The notes: generated by a model from the sequence alone, not told the origin. Counted from the first letter of the stretch, positions 34,734 through 45,033 are shown. The stretch is 55,185 bases of DNA from an uncultured Spartobacteria bacterium (GCA_903919125.1 CAIXGS010000079.1:1-55185), one strand, 5' to 3'. Program-made: numbers and translations.

Positions 34734-36206
34734 CTAGAACTTCACGGTCACATCCGCTTGGAAGATTTGGACGTTGTTGCGATCCGCAAGGCTTCCAGCA
34801 ACGCCAGCTTTACTCCAAGGAACTGTCGCGCTACCTGTAATGGCGCTACTGTCGAGTTCGGAACGCAGATTGAAGGCGTTTTGATAGGCAAGGTTCAGGA
34901 CCACCGCGTTTGACAGGTTGTACCCCACACCAAGCTTGAAGCCTCTTGTATTGAGCCTGCTATTAGCGAAATCCGAATCGTTAAGATTAGGATCCACTGC
35001 GGTCAACCCAGTCGCGCGGTAGTTGGCGAGAAGAGAGAAATCACCCTTCTTCTTGTTCTCCCCGAACACCAACCCGACCAGCCAAGCGTAGTCGTCGGTG
35101 GCGCTACGGCGGTTTGAGCCGTTTGAGCCAATCGCGCCGATTCGCGTCAATCCGTAAACATCATAGGCGCGCGTTTCGCCATCCAGATTATAGGAAAAGT
35201 CCCAAACCAACTTAGTCTTGATCCCAGCAATTTTTGTCGTGAAATCCCCCGGTAACAGCAACAACTGCAATCCCCGCGTTCCATTTGCTGCTGCAAATCC
35301 TGAGCCGTTCACGGTCGAAGCCGTCGCAGAGCCTCCGCTCAAAACCGAGCCGGTTGCATTTTTGGCGCTGGCGGAGTTGTAGGTCAAAAAGCCGGGGGCG
35401 GCAGTAAGTTTGTGACTATCATCAAACTTAAAGCCGACGACAGCCTGAGCCTGAAACAAAAAGGCATCGGTCGCTAAATCCGTCCCGTTAGCCTGGGATT
35501 TCCACCCCTCGTTGTTGTCCGCAAAAGTGAACTGACCCGCGTTCAATGTCACCTCCCACGGTCCTACCCACCCATAGAGCTTGTGCAGTTCCGCCTTCTC
35601 CGAGAGGCCCACCGGATTGATGTCCGCATCCCATACCAGCCCCTGCTCGTTTGTGTAGAAAGGGTTGGTCTGCTTCCCAATGACGCCGCCAAGGCCTTTG
35701 ATGGGCTCCCAGCCCAGATACGCCTTACTGATGTAGAGAGGGAACTTCCCAAAACCGCCACCCTCCCCCGCCGAACCAACCGTCTGATTGTCGGAATCAG
35801 AAGTCTGCCCCGTAGAAAGCTGGAAGCCCGCAGTGAACTCATCACTCAATTTCGCGTCTGCGCCAATGCGAAGCCGGATACGCTCCCGCTGGAGAGAGCG
35901 CTTGTCGTCTGAAGTCGACGCGTTCTTAAGCTGGGAGCGAATTTCGTCCCACTGGTAGCGGAAGCGAGCGTCTCCGTAAATTTTCAGCTCCTTGATGGAA
36001 CTATCGAGCTTAATTTTACCTGCCGACGTCTTTGAGAAGTCTTGCGCCAACTTGGCACGAATTGCCTCAGCCTTTGACTCCTTGATAACGCCCTCCTGCA
36101 CCAGGGCGTCCAACAGGGCGCCGCTGTCTTGGGCAAGAGCGTGGGCGGTGAGAGCCCCTGAGGCAAGGGCGAGGAGAGCCGCGGAGCGCGGGATATATTT
36201 GATCAT
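34734..36206 (-). CDS. Putative outer-membrane porin
   Basis: From ATG 36206 the product is 490 residues with a signal peptide (AALLALASGALTAHALAQ). A short helical N-terminal part (LLDALVQEGVIKESKAEAIRAKL) is followed by a long beta-barrel with alternating strands and a terminal phenylalanine (QADVTVKF), as in the putative-porin family common in Verrucomicrobiota. The frame extends to 36257 but the signal peptide fixes the start. It would allow small solutes through the outer membrane; its position between cysK and sbp suggests sulfur compounds. Its upstream leader is duplicated at about 47515-47584. Confidence 0.85.
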   Translation of the reverse strand: MIKYIPRSAALLALASGALTAHALAQDSGALLDALVQEGVIKESKAEAIRAKLAQDFSKTSAGKIKLDSSIKELKIYGDARFRYQWDEIRSQLKNASTSDDKRSLQRERIRLRIGADAKLSDEFTAGFQLSTGQTSDSDNQTVGSAGEGGGFGKFPLYISKAYLGWEPIKGLGGVIGKQTNPFYTNEQGLVWDADINPVGLSEKAELHKLYGWVGPWEVTLNAGQFTFADNNEGWKSQANGTDLATDAFLFQAQAVVGFKFDDSHKLTAAPGFLTYNSASAKNATGSVLSGGSATASTVNGSGFAAANGTRGLQLLLLPGDFTTKIAGIKTKLVWDFSYNLDGETRAYDVYGLTRIGAIGSNGSNRRSATDDYAWLVGLVFGENKKKGDFSLLANYRATGLTAVDPNLNDSDFANSRLNTRGFKLGVGYNLSNAVVLNLAYQNAFNLRSELDSSAITGSATVPWSKAGVAGSLADRNNVQIFQADVTVKF

Positions 36207-36390
36207 AATTAGTGTGCTTTTAATAAATACCTTGAAAATCAGACTGCATATTTTCAAAACGTGTAACTACTCTGTTTTAGTATAGATTTGGACCAAAAGA
36301 GATTCACCAAGCTTGTCTCGCTCAGGAACCCCGCCCGTCCCATCTTTCAATTGCCTCAACCGCACCCGCGGCGGAGGCAAAGCGTGTCGC

Positions 36391-37260
36391 TTACAGATTC
36401 GCTCCGTAAGCCATAAAGTGGCAGTACTCTTGAAGGGTCGCCTTCAAGGCCAAACGAAAGGAATTCCGCTGATCGGAAAGGGGCGCGAGGGCGGGACTTT
36501 CCAAGATGAGCTCAAACGGCTGCGGAAATTGCTGCGGCGCAGCGCCCAGAATCCCCTCATAGGACTCGTGAATCATGCCGTTCACGGCGCGAAATCCATC
36601 GATAAATGGACGCGTATCGCGTTGCTGCGCCTGCTCTGCCGCGCTCAAAGCCGGCCCCAATAACTGCCGAGCCAGAACGTCGCCCCGCGCAAAACCGTAA
36701 AATCCAGGTGAAGTGTCGTCCGAGTGCAACGAGATGATCCCGTCGAACTGGCGTGCCAAAATTTCACGTTCCAGTAATTGCACCTCTTTCTCCTGAGATC
36801 CCCGCCAGAACTCGCGGTTCAAATCCTTTCCAGACCGAGATTCCCGAGTTCCTGCGAGGAACCCGCCCGGATTGCACACGGGATACAAATAAAGCTCAAA
36901 ATGACGACCGATTTCCGGGGTCTCATCGAGTTCGCGGATAAAATCCATCAACCCCAGAATGCCAGCGGGTTCATCCCCGTGAATCCCCGCAAAGATGCCC
37001 AACTTATAACGCTCCTTAACCGTTTGCGTGCGCTGGAAACGGAAGCGCGGCAACCAAAGCGTCTCCCCAAAACTCTCCCAGATGGATAGCGCATCGGCCC
37101 GCAAGCATGGCGAATGCAAAGCCTGCGTGTACAAAGGCGACAAGAGCTCACGCAACGGCAACCGCTCTCCGCCGCCCAGGCGACTCTGCACGTGAGCGGC
37201 TGCCCGCCTCACGTAACTGCCAGCCTTGGGACTCAGAAGTCTTTCTTGTGGAAGAATCAT
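36391..37260 (-). CDS. M14-like zinc peptidase / aspartoacylase-type protein
   Basis: The 289-residue protein from ATG 37260 has the zinc motif GIHGDEPAG (His94, Glu97), NPGGFLAGTRESRSGKDLNREF, a third ligand candidate in LHSDDTSPG, and a late Glu in LILESPAL. This is the pattern of M14 carboxypeptidases and succinylglutamate desuccinylase/aspartoacylase proteins. No signal peptide is seen, so it is probably cytoplasmic. It sits between the porin and the sulfate-binding protein genes with 34 bases to the latter. The substrate is unknown; an N-acyl or peptide sulfur compound is only an inference from context. Confidence 0.8.
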   Translation of the reverse strand: MILPQERLLSPKAGSYVRRAAAHVQSRLGGGERLPLRELLSPLYTQALHSPCLRADALSIWESFGETLWLPRFRFQRTQTVKERYKLGIFAGIHGDEPAGILGLMDFIRELDETPEIGRHFELYLYPVCNPGGFLAGTRESRSGKDLNREFWRGSQEKEVQLLEREILARQFDGIISLHSDDTSPGFYGFARGDVLARQLLGPALSAAEQAQQRDTRPFIDGFRAVNGMIHESYEGILGAAPQQFPQPFELILESPALAPLSDQRNSFRLALKATLQEYCHFMAYGANL

Positions 37261-37294
37261 ATCTTGCGGAGATGCGGTTTGACCTATGCTCAGT

Positions 37295-38287
37295 CTACGG
37301 TTTGTAAATTTGATCAAACGTACCACCATCCGCGAAGTGGACGCGCTGTGCCTTAGTCCAACCGCCAAAAGCGCCGTCAATGGTTACTAATTCAAGCTTG
37401 GGAAACTGCGATCCATACTTAGCCAGAGCTTTCGCGCTGCGGGGTCGGTAGAAATTCTTCCCGATAATATCCTGTCCTTCCTCGCTGTAGAGGTACTTGA
37501 GATAGGCTTCCGCCAAATCCCGAGTCTTCTTCCCGTCCACATTCTTGTCCACCACACTCACCGACGCCTCAGCAAGGATGCTCTGGGGCGGCGCCACAAT
37601 CTGAAACTTGTCGGCTCCAAATTCTTTGAGCGCCAAAAACGCCTCATTTTCCCATGTCAGTAACACATCACCGATTTCCCGCTGTATAAAAGTGGTCGTC
37701 GAACCCCGAGCACCACTGTCGAGGACCGGAACATTCTTATAAAGTTTGCTGATAAAATCGAGCACCTTGGCCTCATCCTTACCAAAGGCCTTCTCTGCAT
37801 ACGCCCACGCCGCCAGATAATTCCAGCGAGCGCCTCCTGATGTCTTAGGGTTAGGCGTGATCACCTGCAAATCTTTCTTAATCAGGTCATCCCAATCCTT
37901 GATGCCCTTCGGATTCCCCTTCCTCACCAGAAACACAATCGTGGATGTGTAAGGAGCGCTATTATCCGGCAACCGACTTGCCCAATTCTCCGGAATCAAT
38001 CCGCCGTTGGAGTACAACGCATGAACGTCTCCAGCCAGCGCTAACGTCACCACATCCGCCCTCAGTCCATCAATCACCGCCCGCGCCTGCTTGCCTGATC
38101 CCCCGTGAGACTGCTTGATCGAGACGTTTTCTCCAGTTTTCGTCTTCCAATAGCGAGCGAAGGCTGGGTTAAACTCTGAGTAGAATTCCCGAGTGGGATC
38201 GTAGGAGACATTCAGTAAATCCCGAGCGGCGCTGGCGAGGGAAACGCTCAGCGCGAGGAACGAGAGGGTAAGAAGTGATAAACGCAT
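37295..38287 (-). CDS. sbp: Sulfate/thiosulfate ABC transporter substrate-binding protein
   Basis: This 330-residue periplasmic protein has a signal peptide ([16 protein letters not shown]) and the typical Sbp/CysP landmarks [83 protein letters not shown] and GGTFDQIY. It would deliver sulfate or thiosulfate to an ABC permease, but no permease or ATPase gene is in the window. A sigma-70-like promoter lies about 110 bases upstream. Part of its 3' end is duplicated near 47690-47955. Confidence 0.93.
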   Translation of the reverse strand: MRLSLLTLSFLALSVSLASAARDLLNVSYDPTREFYSEFNPAFARYWKTKTGENVSIKQSHGGSGKQARAVIDGLRADVVTLALAGDVHALYSNGGLIPENWASRLPDNSAPYTSTIVFLVRKGNPKGIKDWDDLIKKDLQVITPNPKTSGGARWNYLAAWAYAEKAFGKDEAKVLDFISKLYKNVPVLDSGARGSTTTFIQREIGDVLLTWENEAFLALKEFGADKFQIVAPPQSILAEASVSVVDKNVDGKKTRDLAEAYLKYLYSEEGQDIIGKNFYRPRSAKALAKYGSQFPKLELVTIDGAFGGWTKAQRVHFADGGTFDQIYKP

Positions 38288-38396
38288 AGAAGGAATTTTT
38301 TGAAGTTTTAGTTAGGGAACAATCGGACTGGAGAACCACCGCCAACGGCACCAAAAGGCGACCGGTGAATAGCAGCGAAACTTCCGTGACAATCAA

Positions 38397-38426
38397 TGTA
38401 TACTTGCAGGGTGTAGATTGAGTCAA
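38397..38426 (-). promoter_or_regulatory. Candidate sigma-70 promoter of sbp
   Basis: On the minus strand TTGACT (38421-38426) and TATACA (38397-38402) are separated by 18 bases and point toward sbp. The match to consensus is partial and no start site is known. Confidence 0.4.
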
Positions 38427-38531
38427 AGATTATTTCAAATATTTTTCTGCATCCACTCGACTTCGGTCTACCCAGCAACAGTCCAGATGCAAAACCACGC
38501 CACCAAGCGGCTTTTGAGCACAGTTTACTGA

Positions 38532-38837
38532 CCTGAAAAACCGGCACTTAACCTCGGTTCACCTGTCCTGAAGACTAAAACGAAGTGGAGCCTCAAACTG
38601 CGCCCCCTCAAAAGCATTGCTAACCTTGCAACGCCAACCGCCCTCTACAGCCGCCTTATCCAAGCGCAGGAAAGCGTGCTGGGCTGGCAAAAAGCGAATG
38701 CCTATCCTTTGCACAACCCGCTAGCCGCTCGGCTCGATCTTGCCGCAGGTGACGAATTCCATTGGTCCACCCCAGCATGCCAGTTGATTTCCGACGCCAT
38801 TGTTACCAAGGCGCTCGAATCGCAGAACACCAAATAG
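38532..38837 (+). pseudogene. Open frame without start, possible gene remnant
   Basis: A 101-codon frame with protein-like composition ends at TAG 38835. It includes LKSIANLATPTALYSRLIQA, QESVLGWQKANAYPLHNPL and STPACQLISDAIVTKALES. It has no ATG, GTG or TTG near its beginning and I recognise no family. It may be the 3' end of a lost gene. The surrounding region from 38427 to 39159 holds no other feature I can support. Confidence 0.3.
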
Positions 38838-39159
38838 AGGTAGATCTACGATCCAAAGAACGCAACCGCAGCGGAGTTCTGTTCTGCGCTAGTGGTTTGT
38901 CAGACTTGGTCTGTTTTTGAGTAAAATCACCGTTTTTTTTAACATCAAAACACCTTAACGAAAAGTTAGAGGGGCCTTGCTGGGTATTTTAGAACGTCGA
39001 TTTTAGTGCGCGAACGTAAGTCCGACAGGCTCCTAGTAGACAGGGATGTCTAATTTGGCGGTTCTGGCGACGCCGCGTTGAAAGAGGGCGATTGGTGTTT
39101 TGCCGATTAATTGCTTCGGTGAGGCACCCAATGTCGTCGTGGGGATGCTGCGATTTGTC

Positions 39160-39444
39160 ATGCCGGAGGCATGAAAGCCAATTGCCGGTGGTTGAGGAGC
39201 GACGCGACGACACCACCGGTTTCTCAGGCCGAAACCGCCCGCATCCCAAGGGGATGGCAGCGGCGTCGCATCTCAGGTCCAGCAGGCAATTATTTATGGG
39301 AAACACGGTGTGCGTCAGTGCGAAATAACCATGGCCCAGCAGCTTGGGTGACTGGCATCCCGACGGGATGCTCTGTGTTTTTTAGCCTATCCGGTGGTGT
39401 CGCTTCGCTCAACCACCGGCAAATGGCCTCGATGCCTCCGGCAT
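39160..39444. repeat. 285-bp element A, copy 2 (inverted relative to copy 1)
   Basis: It begins ATGCCGGAGGCAT (39160-39172) and ends with the reverse complement ATGCCTCCGGCAT (39432-39444). The reverse complement of the interior follows copy 1 at 124-410 over its whole length, including the inner GAGCGAAGCGACACCACCGG block. The two copies differ by many substitutions, so the transposition is old. No gene is seen in it. Confidence 0.7.
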
Positions 39445-39517
39445 CGGAACTGTCATTCGCAGCCTCACTGCGGGGGTGTAAACGTTTGTCTGTAAAAGAC
39501 CGCACGAGACAGAAACC

Positions 39518-39568
39518 CGCCGCACTGGCAGTCGATGGAGCGTAGCGGAATCGGCTGCTAGTGCGGCG
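39518..39568. repeat. Strong 19-bp hairpin
   Basis: CGCCGCACTGGCAGTCGAT (39518-39536) and its inverted partner ATCGGCTGCTAGTGCGGCG (39550-39568) match at 17 of 19 positions around a 13-base loop. It lies about 130 bases beyond the end of the minus-strand gene at 39700, so it could act as a transcription end, but it lacks a T-run. It may equally be another intergenic repeat. Confidence 0.5.
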
Positions 39569-39699
39569 GCGCGCCAACGCCATCCCGGCCCCTCGGGATT
39601 GCAGGCGTCCGCCCAAGGCTGAACACTGAAGGTGAGTCGCGTAAATTAGTCGGTGGAGCGTGAGGAATGTGACGCGATCGCTTTGCGGCAATCCCGTCG

Positions 39700-40446
39700 T
39701 TAACGCCCTAATTCCTCGATGACGATGTCGTCCAAGAGCAAGGGGGCGAAGGCGATGAAGGCAATGGTCTCCTTTTCTGCATCCGAATGCTTCATCACCT
39801 GTGTCAGCACCTCTTTCCCATCGATCCAGAGAGTCCACTGGGTCCCGACATTCTCCACCACGAATTGATGCCATTGTCCTTTCACTAAAGCGGCGGGAGA
39901 TTTGCAGCTGATACCGGGCGCGGAGTAGGCAAGGTACGGCTTAAAGATGTCCGCCGGACCGTGGTCCTTTTTCTTTCCGACCAGGCGTGGATCGTTTTCA
40001 TCGTACGTGAAATCACGCTCTACGATGGAGACGACTGCGTCCGTTGTATTACGCGGGAGACGAGCATACACGTCTCCGATATGCCACACGGGGATTCCTG
40101 TTTTTGCAGGGAAAGGTGTGTTAATCAGCATTGAAAGGCGCGCCGACTCGTCCTCGAATTTCACGCGGTAGGAGACCCTAACGTCCCTCGCTTTTATCCG
40201 CGGGCTAATCGAAGTGCCGTGTGCTTTTCCGGGGTGCTGTTTTGCGTCGTAGATACTGGCGAGCGCCCCGTCCCGAAGTTCCCACGTCTCTGGGATGTTC
40301 CAGGAAGAGATTCCAAAAATCGCTTTATCGACGACATCGTTACTGAATTCGGCTTTCACAAGAACAGTGCCTTGGGCCGCGCTTTGCGCTAATACGCTTG
40401 TTGTGAGCAGGGTAAGCGAGAGAAGGAGTGGCGTTATTTTGTTCAT
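39700..40446 (-). CDS. Secreted LamG-like beta-sandwich protein
   Basis: The product from ATG 40446 is about 248 residues with a signal peptide (ITPLLLSLTLLTTSVLAQ). The fold features are those of concanavalin-like/DUF1080-type domains: IPETWELRDGALASI, RVSYRVKFEDESARLSMLIN, KGQWHQFVVENVGTQWTLWIDG and a closing LLLDDIVIEE. No catalytic site is assigned. Its start lies a few bases after the DUF1592-type cytochrome gene stop, so it belongs to that operon and may bind the same glycan. Confidence 0.7.
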   Translation of the reverse strand: MNKITPLLLSLTLLTTSVLAQSAAQGTVLVKAEFSNDVVDKAIFGISSWNIPETWELRDGALASIYDAKQHPGKAHGTSISPRIKARDVRVSYRVKFEDESARLSMLINTPFPAKTGIPVWHIGDVYARLPRNTTDAVVSIVERDFTYDENDPRLVGKKKDHGPADIFKPYLAYSAPGISCKSPAALVKGQWHQFVVENVGTQWTLWIDGKEVLTQVMKHSDAEKETIAFIAFAPLLLDDIVIEELGR

Positions 40447-40452
40447 CAATGG

Positions 40453-43038
40453 TTATTTCATTTGGAAATCTGTGCTGCTGACCAAGGCCTGCAGGAAAGC
40501 TCGGACTTCGAAATTCTGTTTCTGTGATTGCTCTAAAATTCGAACGGCAAGGTCTTCGTCGGAGAAGCCAAAAGGTCGCCCCAAGCCATACTCGATCAGC
40601 GCTTCGGTGAGCCCTCTTGCGATCCGCTCCGGTTTTGCGGCGATCAAATCCCGCAGTTCGAAGTAATCCTTAAATGCAGGCCCGTTGTGAAAGGCGCCTG
40701 CAGGTTCGATGGGCCACGTCTTTTTCCCAACGCCCTTCTTTTCATATCCGTCTTCTGTTCGCCACTTCCCAGCGGCATCGAAGTTTTCCAAACCGAAACC
40801 GATGGGATCAATTTTGCGGTGACAAGAGGCGCACTGTGGTTGTTCCTGATGCGCCATTAGGCGCTCATGCGTTGTGAGTAGTTTTCCCTCGAGGCGCGAA
40901 AGCTGCGGCACATTCGGCGGCGCAGGAGGCGGGGGCTCGTGCAGAATTTTCCGCAGGATCCATGCACCGCGTTCGACTGGACTGGAGTCTTTCCCGTTAC
41001 TCCCCATCGCGTGGATTGCTGCCATTCCGAGGAGCCCGCCGCGTGGGGAATCTGGGGCTAGTTTCACAGGCCTAAAGGCATCCCCGCTGACATCTGGGAT
41101 CCCATAATAATTCGCCAGCAGTCCGTTGATGACCACAAAGTCGGACTTCAGCAGGTAATTCAGGCTCTTACGTTTCTGCAAAAGAGACGCGAATGTTTCG
41201 ATTACCTCCGTTCGCGCGGCAGCTTTTGTACTCTCGTCAAAAGTGCGATGTACTTTCGTATCAAACTGGAAGAAATCGAGCCGATCCAGACCGAGCCACT
41301 GATGAACAAAAGCGTTCACAAAAGCCGAGCTCCGGGGGTCGTCTATCATCCGGTCGAGTTGTTTGGAAAGGATCTCGGGTTTACTCAGGTCTCCCGTTTG
41401 GCTGAGAGCCAGTAATTCCGAATCCGGTGGAGCGCTCCAGAGGAAATACGCGAGACGGGTTGCGAATTCGCGTTGTGTGAGGTGGCGACGGGTTGGGCCT
41501 GAACTCGGTTCGGCGAGGTACAGGAATCCGGGAGAGGCGAGGACAACGCTCAGGGGTTCTTTCAGCGCATCGTGAAACGAGTCACCAGCCTTGCGCCGGA
41601 CCTGAAACAACTCAATGAGCCGGTCCATGTATGCGGGATCCGGCTTGAGATCACGAAAGGCGCGCACGGCGAAACGTTCGAGTAGGGCTCGCGCCGTCTG
41701 AGTCTCCGGCGTTTCTGTATTCTCCGCGACGAACAACTCGGCAATCGCCGGAGGGTTGGGCTCCGCGAGTGGTCCCTCCCATTCCACCCAATCAATCCAA
41801 AGCGCAGGTTCAGGACCGACACCAGTGGCCTTACGCGCAGCGGTGTAGAGATCAAAGTCGAGCTTCACATCACGTTTTTCGCGGACCACAAAAGTGCGCG
41901 GGCCGTTCCCCGTGATATTCACTGGGAACTCGATGATCTGCGGTTCATCGATTGTTCCGCTGATCTGAAAGGTGTGCATCAAGCTGAAATCCTCTGTTCC
42001 AGAGGAACGGCTTCCGAGGGCGACAAAATGCCTCTCCTGCGGAGTGCCTTTCACTGCACCGATTCGGAAGCGCAATTTGTATCTGCCAGGTTCAACTTTT
42101 TCGACTTCATGTTTTGTCTTGAGCCATCCCGAAGGTTGATCCGGAGGTAGCGTGACTACTTCCTCAGTAATGACGTTGTAAATAGTCAGGTACGCACCTT
42201 TTTGCGTGAGCGGATCGTTTAGATAACGCTCAAAGGACGGCCCGTGTTCGTCGAAGACTCTTACCCGGAACTTTGCCTCTACCTCATCGGCGATGCCTTT
42301 GCCAAAAGCGCTGGGCGGCTTGCTCCGGTCGCTGTCGAGGTAGGCTTTTGCCACACTGTACCCACCTTTGTAATAGCCGTTGTAGGTGCCACCAACCTTT
42401 GCGTTTGCATGTAGCTCGACCTCGCGGCGTTCTCTGATCGTTCTGAGGGGCGATTCCTTTGATTGCGCTGACGCCCCGAGTGCGCGTACAAAGCTATCAT
42501 CGACCGCTCGGCGGCCCAGTGCCAGGTACTGTTCGAACTGATCGGATGACATAAACAGCGCGGCCCCCACCGTGTCGAAGGCTCCCGATCCACCGTCCTT
42601 GGGCAGATCATGAACATCGACTTCCACGCCGAGTAATTCGCGAATCGTGTTTTTATATTCCCGCTGGTTGAGGCGGCGCATCGTGATGTTGCCGTGTTGA
42701 TCGCTGAGCGTTTTCCGGGCGACCACGAGAGTGTTGGCAACGGAGTCGAGGAATTCGGTTTTCGCCCCCTTCTCTGGTTGTTTGCTGTCATCCGGAGGCA
42801 TCTCGCCGGAATTGACCTGGTTTAGAATTTTCTGCCAACGCTCAGCGTTTTCTACGGAGTCGAGTTTTAGCGAAACGTTATCGAGGCGCAGTTTTCCTTT
42901 TTGTTTATCGGCGTTGTGACACTCGGTGCAGTAGCTCTCGAAGAACTGACGGTGTTTTTCTGGAACGACCGCTTCGTTCGCAGGAAAGGCCGTTGTGGCG
43001 GTCAGGAAAAAGGCAGCAAACCAAGAAAAACGGTTCAT
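40453..43038 (-). CDS. DUF1592-type cytochrome protein (PSCyt1/DUF1587/1592/1588/1585)
   Basis: From ATG 43038 the product is 861 residues. A signal peptide (FSWFAAFFLTATTAFPA) leads to a haem motif CTECH (37-41) and a later MPP. The DUF1587 segment has RRLNQREYKNTIRELLGV. A long beta-rich insert follows, then the DUF1592/1588 region with LTQREFATRLAYFLWSAPPD, and a C-terminal CASCHRKIDPIGFGLENFDA carries a second CxxCH, then DUF1585. This is a second class of planctomycete-type cytochrome, distinct from PSD1. The DUF1552 gene lies directly upstream, which is the normal partner. Function is unknown; electron transfer linked to glycan or other polymer use is an inference. Confidence 0.9.
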   Translation of the reverse strand: MNRFSWFAAFFLTATTAFPANEAVVPEKHRQFFESYCTECHNADKQKGKLRLDNVSLKLDSVENAERWQKILNQVNSGEMPPDDSKQPEKGAKTEFLDSVANTLVVARKTLSDQHGNITMRRLNQREYKNTIRELLGVEVDVHDLPKDGGSGAFDTVGAALFMSSDQFEQYLALGRRAVDDSFVRALGASAQSKESPLRTIRERREVELHANAKVGGTYNGYYKGGYSVAKAYLDSDRSKPPSAFGKGIADEVEAKFRVRVFDEHGPSFERYLNDPLTQKGAYLTIYNVITEEVVTLPPDQPSGWLKTKHEVEKVEPGRYKLRFRIGAVKGTPQERHFVALGSRSSGTEDFSLMHTFQISGTIDEPQIIEFPVNITGNGPRTFVVREKRDVKLDFDLYTAARKATGVGPEPALWIDWVEWEGPLAEPNPPAIAELFVAENTETPETQTARALLERFAVRAFRDLKPDPAYMDRLIELFQVRRKAGDSFHDALKEPLSVVLASPGFLYLAEPSSGPTRRHLTQREFATRLAYFLWSAPPDSELLALSQTGDLSKPEILSKQLDRMIDDPRSSAFVNAFVHQWLGLDRLDFFQFDTKVHRTFDESTKAAARTEVIETFASLLQKRKSLNYLLKSDFVVINGLLANYYGIPDVSGDAFRPVKLAPDSPRGGLLGMAAIHAMGSNGKDSSPVERGAWILRKILHEPPPPAPPNVPQLSRLEGKLLTTHERLMAHQEQPQCASCHRKIDPIGFGLENFDAAGKWRTEDGYEKKGVGKKTWPIEPAGAFHNGPAFKDYFELRDLIAAKPERIARGLTEALIEYGLGRPFGFSDEDLAVRILEQSQKQNFEVRAFLQALVSSTDFQMK

Positions 43039-43073
43039 CGTCTGAGTCGTCTGAAACATCTGGAATGAATCGC

Positions 43074-44363
43074 TTAGGCGAGTAGTTCTTTCGCTACTCC
43101 GGTGCTGTCGCCGTGGCGTTCTGCAGGCACTCCGATGCCTCGTAGCAACGTCAGCCAGACATTGGCGAGGGGCGTGTTTTTGGGCAGTACGATGTGTTGG
43201 CCGAGCTTGAGGCGAGCGGCACCACCGGCAAGTACCGTTGGGCAGTTATCCAGATAATGGATCGAGCGAATGTTGCTGCCGTAGGCAACGCAACTATTTT
43301 CAAATAAAGAAGATCCATCTGCTTCCTTAACCGCCTTGAGTTTATCAAAAAGTCCGGCCAACAGCTCGCTCTGGGCCGCGTCTCGTTTTTGCGAAGCCTC
43401 TGTTCGCTCCCCAGGCGTATAGTGGCTCATGTCGTGGGACGCGACTTTGGAACCGAGGCTTGCCAGCAGAGTCTGAACGGGCTGGCGATAAGTGATTACT
43501 CGTGTGGCGTCGGTCTGAAGGGCAGCCACGATGAGGTCGTACATCACTTTGATTTCCTCACGGCCGGCGAGTCCTGGTTTGGGCTCTGGCATCGGCGCTT
43601 TTCCTTTGGGGACCGTGAGCCATTGCTCGTCTTTGCCTAGACGGGTTTCAATATCGCGGATGCTTTGGAAATATTCGTCCAGTTTGTCAGTATCGGAGCT
43701 GCTCAGTCCCCGTTGGACGCGTCGGGCATCTTCAAGGACGGTATCGAGTACACTGCGTTTTTGCTTGAGGGCGGCCTGGCGTTGTTCGAGGGGAAGCGTT
43801 TCGTCTGAGAACAGGCGGTGATAGGCGACTACAGGATTATCAAGACCAGCCACGGGTTTGCCTCGTTGATCCCAGGCCAGCGAAAGCCCCGGTCCGTGGC
43901 CGGAATTTTGGACGTCCGGGGTATTGAGCTGAATGGAGGCGTAACGTGTGTCGTTCCCAAGAATGCCCGCGGCTACCTGATCCGCAGAAATGGAGTTATG
44001 GAAACTCTGGCCCGGCTCCGCGTAACGGTTGGCGCCGGTGAGCCAGAAAGTGCTGCCCCAATGCGCTTCGTTGGCGAATTTGTTCGTACACCCTTGGACG
44101 ACGGTGAAGTCTTTCCGGTGGCGTTCCAGAGGCGCCAGACCCGGAGGGAGGGTGTAATCGGATCCGGTTTGTGCGAGGTTCGGAAACCACGTCTCATTCG
44201 TGACGCCATAGCCGAAACCCAAGAAGATCATTCGCTTTGGAGGCGTGGTCGACTTTTCCTGCGCGAATGCGCGGAAATCCAAAGAGGGAAGAAAGGGCAA
44301 TGCGATGAGGGAGCCCGCGGTGCTCCGTAAAAAATGACGGCGCGAGAGTGGGGATGGTTTCAT
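43074..44363 (-). CDS. DUF1552 family protein, Tat-exported
   Basis: The 429-residue protein begins with a Tat signal (SRRHFLRSTAGSLIALPFL) and has DUF1552 landmarks: RMIFLGFGYGVTNETWFP, QGCTNKFANEAHWGSTFWLTG, SADQVAAGILG and SSLFENSCVAYGSNI. It is the usual partner of DUF1592-type cytochromes, 35 bases upstream of that gene on the same strand. It is probably periplasmic; its reaction is unknown. Confidence 0.9.
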   Translation of the reverse strand: MKPSPLSRRHFLRSTAGSLIALPFLPSLDFRAFAQEKSTTPPKRMIFLGFGYGVTNETWFPNLAQTGSDYTLPPGLAPLERHRKDFTVVQGCTNKFANEAHWGSTFWLTGANRYAEPGQSFHNSISADQVAAGILGNDTRYASIQLNTPDVQNSGHGPGLSLAWDQRGKPVAGLDNPVVAYHRLFSDETLPLEQRQAALKQKRSVLDTVLEDARRVQRGLSSSDTDKLDEYFQSIRDIETRLGKDEQWLTVPKGKAPMPEPKPGLAGREEIKVMYDLIVAALQTDATRVITYRQPVQTLLASLGSKVASHDMSHYTPGERTEASQKRDAAQSELLAGLFDKLKAVKEADGSSLFENSCVAYGSNIRSIHYLDNCPTVLAGGAARLKLGQHIVLPKNTPLANVWLTLLRGIGVPAERHGDSTGVAKELLA

Positions 44364-44566
44364 GGGGCGGAAGCTTTTTAAGGATTACCCGGCCGGCAAG
44401 GCGGACTTAGCAGCCGATTTAAAAAACTCGTATTTCTTCAAATTTAACCAATCGATGGGCCAATCAGGCGCCCGCCGGTGCGGATGCTATTGTGGTATTG
44501 TGAGAACAAGCTGAAGTTCGTCCGCGAATTAGGATCCAAATTGAGCGGGCTCTTGAGAGCGAGGCT

Positions 44567-44807
44567 GGGGACAGACACGAATGGCAATTAGTTAAGACGC
44601 TTTTAGCGCGCCTGCCTCCTTCATTTGGCGACTGGGATAGAGAGGGTTTCCGGATGCAACCCTGATAGGGTTGGCTGTGTTTTTGGTGACCCAGAAGTAG
44701 GCCCGCCAGCGTCGGTCCAACCCTGGGCTGTATTATGCAACACCGTTGGCGTTATGAGCCGAGCCTCACTTGGAGCAGGAGGGCAAGTGTCATTCGTGTC
44801 TGTCCCC
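44567..44807. repeat. Inverted GGGGACAGACACGAATG pair enclosing half of element B
   Basis: GGGGACAGACACGAATG (44567-44583) and CATTCGTGTCTGTCCCC (44791-44807) are perfect inverted copies. Between them, 44654-44765 follows one half of the element at 4150-4375 (ATGCAACCC end, then GTGACCCAG, CCAACCCTGGGCTG and GTTGGCGTT). The left unit extends into TTAGTTAAGACG, also seen inverted at 36-52, and GTTGAAGTAAAAA at 44852 recurs near position 10. From 44364 to 45033 I see no gene. Confidence 0.65.
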
Positions 44808-45033
44808 TGTACGGCCACTCTTTCGTGCAATGGCGGAGCGGTAACCCTTTTGGTTGAAGTAAAAACCCAACGAAAGACGTCGCAGGAATGTGGAGGGCCA
44901 ACTCGCGATGGAAGCAATTAACAGGCACTTATACCCCGCTCATACCCGAGCCAATACAATGGAGAGAACTCCAGTTTGCTACAAATTGAAGCTTATCAGG
45001 CCGAGTTCAATGTTTTATCCATTTAGGACGTTC

